Assembly: GCA_963774345.1 (NCBI GenBank)
Contig: CAVZFB010000057.1
Coordinates: forward strand, 186,001-250,000
DNA: 64,000 nucleotides
Source of the DNA: AP-15 sp963774345
GTDB lineage: Bacteria; Pseudomonadota; Alphaproteobacteria; ATCC43930; CGMCC-115725
Direction of reading: 5' to 3'
Shown here piece after piece: positions 60,770 to 64,000 of this stretch. A program made the translations under genes and the position numbers. The stretch's first letter is position 1. Every line of letters begins with the position of its first letter. The notes under the pieces were generated by a model. That model made no database searches and was not told the DNA's origin. It was given only the letters and a program-made list of their open reading frames with translations.

Positions 60770-61564
60770 ATGACGACGAGCAACCCCGATCGCGGCACCG
60801 CGGCGGCCGAACCCAAAATCGTCACCGCCTGCGTATTGATAATCGGCAACGAGATCCTTTCCGGACGCACCCAGGATGAGAATCTGAGCTTCCTCGCTCG
60901 GGGCCTAAACGAGATCGGCATCCGGGTGCGCGAAGCGCAGGTCATTCCCGACTACGCTGATGTCATCGTCGCTACGGTCAACGATGTACGCAGGCGATTC
61001 GATTACGTTTTCACCACCGGCGGGATTGGGCCGACCCATGACGACATCACCGCCGAATGCATGGCCGACGCGTTTGCGGTGCCTCTGATCCTCCATCCGG
61101 ATGCCAAGCGGCTGCTCGAAGCCCATTATCCGGCAGGCCATCTGAACGAAGCGCGGCTGCGCATGGCGCGGGTTCCTGATGGCGCCGTATTGTTGCCCAA
61201 CCCGATCTCCCGAGCGCCGGGCTTCCAGATCGGCAATGTCTTTGTCCTCCCCGGGGTGCCCAGCATCATGCAGGGGATCTTCGAGCAGCTGAAGCACCGA
61301 CTCGCCGGGGGCGAAAAGATGCTGAGCCGCAGCGTCAGCTGCCGCCTCGGCGAAGGTACTTTGGCGCAGGATCTGTCGGCGCTGCAGGACCGCTACCCGG
61401 ATGTTGAAATCGGATCCTACCCCTATTTCCGGCGCGGCGACTTCGGAGTGACTTTGGTGCTGCGTAGCACCAATCGCGCCCGGCTCGGCGCCGCAACCGA
61501 AGAGCTCAATACACTAATCCAAACGCTCGGCGGCGATCCGCATGAGGGCCTCAGCGAAGGCTAG
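60770..61564 (+). CDS. Molybdopterin-binding / CinA-like domain protein
   Basis: About 264 residues with the MoCF/CinA N-terminal fold: VLIIGNEILSGRTQDENLSFLARGLNEIGIRV, then TTGGIGPTHDDITAECMADAF and PGVPSIMQGIFEQLKHRL. The C-terminal deamidase domain of full CinA is absent. It may act in nicotinamide nucleotide or molybdenum cofactor chemistry; this is not certain. I choose the ATG at 60770 for its purine-rich GAAGAGAGA; an ATG at 60728 would add 14 residues. It is divergent from map. Confidence 0.85.
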   Translation: MTTSNPDRGTAAAEPKIVTACVLIIGNEILSGRTQDENLSFLARGLNEIGIRVREAQVIPDYADVIVATVNDVRRRFDYVFTTGGIGPTHDDITAECMADAFAVPLILHPDAKRLLEAHYPAGHLNEARLRMARVPDGAVLLPNPISRAPGFQIGNVFVLPGVPSIMQGIFEQLKHRLAGGEKMLSRSVSCRLGEGTLAQDLSALQDRYPDVEIGSYPYFRRGDFGVTLVLRSTNRARLGAATEELNTLIQTLGGDPHEGLSEG

Positions 61565-61610
61565 GCTGTCGCCCGCGGGCGGATATGCTGAGAAGGAGAT
61601 CTGAGCGAAC

Positions 61611-61907
61611 GCGGACGTGGCGAAATCGGTAGACGCAGCAGACTTCAATTGGAGTGCCCGCGGGGAAACCCGTGGAGCAGAACCGCTCAAAATCGGGGAA
61701 AGCTAAGGGGTCATCTAAGCCAATCCCGAGCCAAGCCCTCTTCGAGGGAAGGTGTAGAGACTAGACGGGCGGCGCCTACGGCCATCGAGCTAGGGCGAAG
61801 GGATAGTCCAGACCACGAACGCCGATCAGGCGGCGGCGAAAGCCGAGGTGGTATGAAAATCTGCTCCTCGTAAGGGGGTGCGGGTTCGAGTCCCGCCGTC
61901 CGCACCA
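61611..61907 (+). tRNA. tRNA-Leu(UAA) interrupted by a group I intron
   Basis: The exons at 61611-61645 and 61856-61907 join to an 87-nt tRNA. The acceptor stem is GCGGACG/CGTCCGC with A73 and an encoded CCA at 61905-61907. The anticodon stem is GCAGA (61638-61642) / TCTGC (61860-61864) and, after joining, the loop is C-T-T-A-A-A-A, so the anticodon is UAA. The long variable arm and the T arm GCGGG TTCGAGT CCCGC are normal for tRNA-Leu. The gene is complete apart from the insert in the anticodon loop. Confidence 0.92.
61646..61855 (+). ncRNA. Group I self-splicing intron (IC3-like)
   Basis: A 210-nt insert lies between U34 and A35 of tRNA-Leu(UAA). Hallmarks seen: P1 pairs exon ACTT (61642-61645) with GAGT (61652-61655), giving a U-G wobble at the 5' splice site. 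A P2-like stem with GAAA loop is CCGCGGG/CCCGTGG. The conserved CAATCCCGAGCCAAGCC and GAAGGTGTAGAGACTAGACGGG blocks match cyanobacterial tRNA-Leu introns as I recall them. P7 pairs GACTA (61759-61763) with TAGTC (61804-61808). The intron ends in G at 61855. There is no room for a homing endonuclease. Confidence 0.92.
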
Positions 61908-62116
61908 GCAACGGTAGCCGTTGGGTGGCCTAAGCAGAGTCTGCGGCCGTTAGTCAGCGGAATCGGCTATCGTCAAAACACCATGCGGCCATTACGGGCG
62001 GCCCGCGATGGTCTTTGAGGCTCGCGATATAGCGCTCCGCGGCCATCGGTCCGAGCGCCTAGGCAGCGCTTGTGATTAAATGGCGAATCCTGCCGCGATC
62101 TCCTGCCAACCCGTCG

Positions 62117-62809
62117 TTATCCAGCCATCAGCAGCGGCGCCAGCACGTCGGGATCGGACAGCATCGGGTAGTGGCCGGTGTCGATCTCGAGATATTTGGC
62201 GCCGAGCTTTTCGGCGGTGCGGCGCTGGTGCGCTTCCCCCGGATTGGCGGCGCGACGGCAGCGGATCACCGTTGCCTTCCACGGCTGTGACCAGAAGCTT
62301 GTCAGCGAGACCGGCTCTTCCATCGCGGCGATCGGGTGCGGCGTATAGCGGGCGAGGGCAAAGGCGCGCGTCGCCTGATCGAGGTCGACGAAGCTGCGGT
62401 TTTCCGCATCTTCGCGCGACGGTCCGACCGCGAGAGCGGTAGTGACCCGCGGTGTCGGACGGTTCACGATCTGGGCGATCCGCTCGCCGTCGAGCAACGC
62501 GAGCGCGTCGACAAAAATCAGCCGCCCGATTCGCTCGCGCGCCAGCTCGGCAGCCCGGCACAATACCATGCCGCCGGAGCTGGTGCCGGCCAGCACGACA
62601 TCGTTCAAATCTTCATAGAACAGCAGTTCGGCTATCTCGGCGGCGTGCGTCTCGACGGTGATCCCCGGCCGCAACTGATGCCGCCGCTCGGCGCAGCCGT
62701 CGAGCGATGGGGCATAGACGAGGTGCCGCGTCTCCCTGAGCCGGGTGGCCGTCGGTTTCCAGATCCAACCGCCCTGATAGGCGCCGTGGATCAGCACGAA
62801 TGTCGCCAT
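62117..62809 (-). CDS. Alpha/beta hydrolase
   Basis: A 230-residue alpha/beta-hydrolase. The N-terminus FVLIHGAYQGGWIWKPTATRL is typical; the nucleophile elbow reads AGTSSGGMV and the C-terminal His is in IDTGHYPMLSDPD. It resembles hydrolases of the hydroxynitrile lyase/salicylate esterase-like group, but the substrate is unknown. The gene is transcribed away from minE, with 56 bases between them on the same strand. Confidence 0.88.
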   Translation of the reverse strand: MATFVLIHGAYQGGWIWKPTATRLRETRHLVYAPSLDGCAERRHQLRPGITVETHAAEIAELLFYEDLNDVVLAGTSSGGMVLCRAAELARERIGRLIFVDALALLDGERIAQIVNRPTPRVTTALAVGPSREDAENRSFVDLDQATRAFALARYTPHPIAAMEEPVSLTSFWSQPWKATVIRCRRAANPGEAHQRRTAEKLGAKYLEIDTGHYPMLSDPDVLAPLLMAG

Positions 62810-62865
62810 GTTTCACTCTCCTCTGCCGGGTTTGACGCCGGCATGTTTCTTTTTGCCGACACGAT

Positions 62866-63222
62866 TCAGCTGGGCTTGACCCAGGGTGGGTGCGAGCCGG
62901 GATCAGGCCTCGGGCCCGGTACAACCTTTGGCTTCTCGTCGGCAGCAGCCCCGTTCTTGACCGGCCTGACCTTGGCGCCGTCGATTTCGACGTTGATTTC
63001 TAGCAGCGACGTTTCACCCGATCGGCCGACATTGACGTGCAGCATCTCATCGCGGATCTCGACATAGCGGCCGACGACGTCGAGCAGATCTTTTTGCAGC
63101 GCCGGCAGAAAGTCAGGCGCCGCGCGGCTCGCCCGCTCATGGGCGAGCACGATCTTCAGCCGGTCGCGGGCGATGACGGCCGTGTTTCGCCGCTCCGGGA
63201 ACAGAAAACCGAGGAAGCCCAT
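62866..63222 (-). CDS. minE: Cell division topological specificity factor MinE
   Basis: A 118-residue MinE, which drives MinCD oscillation. It has the N-terminal FLGFLFPERRNTAVIARDRLKIVLAHER and the central ALQKDLLDVVGRYVEI. The family usually ends near residue 90; this one continues with about 30 Pro/Lys-rich residues (KPKVVPGPRPDPGSHPP). It starts on the last base of the minD stop (TGATG), so the two are translationally coupled. Confidence 0.93.
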   Translation of the reverse strand: MGFLGFLFPERRNTAVIARDRLKIVLAHERASRAAPDFLPALQKDLLDVVGRYVEIRDEMLHVNVGRSGETSLLEINVEIDGAKVRPVKNGAAADEKPKVVPGPRPDPGSHPPWVKPS

Positions 63223-64000
63223 CACGCCCTACCGAACAGGCTGCGGAAAAAGCTGCGGCGCTCGGGCTTTAGAAAGCGCAGCTCGCGCTGCTCGCCGAGC
63301 AGCCGGGCGACAGCGTCATGATAGGCTTGGCCGGCTGGGCTCTGATCGTCGAACACCACCGGGGTCCCGGTGTTCGAGGCGCGCAGCACCGATTCCGATT
63401 CCGGGATGACGCCGAGCAACGGGATCGACAGGATTTCCTTGACGTCTTCGATCGCCAGCATCTCGCCCTTCTCGACCCGTTCGGGCGAATAGCGGGTCAA
63501 CAGCAAATGGACCGCGACCGGATCCATATTGTGCTCGGCGCGCCGCGACTTCGAGGCGAGGATGCCGATGATGCGGTCGCTGTCGCGGACCGAGGAGACT
63601 TCGGGGTTGGTGACGATAATCGCCTCGTCGGCGAAATAGAGCGCGGTGATCGCGCCATGCTCGATCCCGGCCGGGCTGTCGCAGACGATATAGTCGAAGC
63701 TTTCTTTGAGTTCGTCGAGCACGCGCTCTACCCCCTCGCGCTTCAACGCATCCTTGTCGCGCGTCTGCGAGGTGGGAAAGACATACAGGCTGTCGTTGCG
63801 CCTGTCCTTGATCAGCGCCTGGTTGAGTTTGGCGTCGCCGTTAATGACATTGATGAAATCAAAGACCACCCGGCGCTCGCACCCCATGATCAGGTCGAGG
63901 TTGCGCAGGCCCACGTCAAAATCGATGACGACCGTGCGATGGCCGCGCAGAGCCAACCCGGCGGCGACGGCGGCGGCGCTGGTGGTCTTGCCGACGCCGC
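63222..64000 (-). CDS. minD: Septum site-determining protein MinD, 5' end beyond the window
   Basis: The 3' 259 codons of minD. The window edge falls inside the Walker A motif, where GVGKTTSAAAVAAGLALRGHRTVVIDFDVGLRNLD is readable. Other MinD features are CDSPAGIEHGAITALYFADEAI, TNPEVSSVRDSDRIIG and a C-terminal amphipathic helix RSFFRSLFGR for membrane binding. It is coupled to minE; minC is expected just outside the window. Confidence 0.96.
   Translation of the reverse strand, partial: GVGKTTSAAAVAAGLALRGHRTVVIDFDVGLRNLDLIMGCERRVVFDFINVINGDAKLNQALIKDRRNDSLYVFPTSQTRDKDALKREGVERVLDELKESFDYIVCDSPAGIEHGAITALYFADEAIIVTNPEVSSVRDSDRIIGILASKSRRAEHNMDPVAVHLLLTRYSPERVEKGEMLAIEDVKEILSIPLLGVIPESESVLRASNTGTPVVFDDQSPAGQAYHDAVARLLGEQRELRFLKPERRSFFRSLFGRA

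Noticed and set aside
61649..61911. Short frames on both strands over the tRNA intron
   Set aside because: They overlap the group I intron core and tRNA exons; no ribosome site or homology, and too short for a homing endonuclease.

Overview
The window is a high-GC chromosomal segment, most likely from a free-living alphaproteobacterium of Rhodospirillales type. This rests on gene order: the atpHAGDC operon without atpIBEF, hrcA-grpE-dnaK-dnaJ, dapF-mtaB-ftsY, ffh-rpsP-rimM-trmD-rplS-leuCDB, gpmI-ctpA-rppH and a minD-minE pair, together with dispersed alphaproteobacterial-style palindromic repeats. The lineage is an inference; no rRNA gene is present to settle it.

Layout. 0.2-8 kb: an SDR oxidoreductase, a VOC protein, priA (replication restart), a DUF484 protein with xerC (dimer resolution), a second SDR and an amidohydrolase. 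8.2-13.5 kb: the F1 ATP synthase operon, with dispersed repeats on both sides of atpC. 13.6-22.7 kb: a ferritin-like gene running into a convergent isochorismatase-type gene, a PfkB kinase, rppH, ctpA, gpmI, a polytopic membrane protein and a ThDP enzyme. 22.8-26.5 kb: an accessory block with a LuxR-type regulator, an 18-bp perfect palindrome, an AT-rich cupin gene and two secreted proteins of unknown role. 26.7-31 kb: a Nudix hydrolase, ftsY, mtaB, dapF and a secreted basic protein. 31.5-38.8 kb: the SRP/ribosome/tRNA-modification operon running into leucine biosynthesis, with two small unknown genes between leuC and leuD. 38.8-46 kb: an aldo/keto reductase, an EpmC-like protein, an ECF sigma/anti-sigma pair, and a small catabolic-looking group (two related 2-hydroxyacid dehydrogenases and an amidase) in which all three genes are frameshifted. 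46-59 kb: lon and Hsp20, an alpha/beta hydrolase plus SDR pair, glnD, a glycine-zipper lipoprotein and the heat-shock operon. 59-64 kb: a secreted protein, map, a CinA/MoaB-like protein, a tRNA-Leu(UAA) gene interrupted by a group I intron, a hydrolase, minE and the 3' part of minD.

The most interesting element is the tRNA-Leu(UAA) gene at 61611-61907. It carries a 210-nt group I intron at the position used by cyanobacterial and plastid tRNA-Leu introns, with recognisable P1, P7 and terminal G. A second theme is single-base frameshifts in genes that should be intact (atpH, ftsY, glnD, an hsp20, two dehydrogenases, an amidase, a lipoprotein). Most are one extra base, which points to insertion-biased sequence error rather than gene decay. 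A third is the LuxR-palindrome-cupin-secreted-protein block, which looks like a small regulated accessory system.
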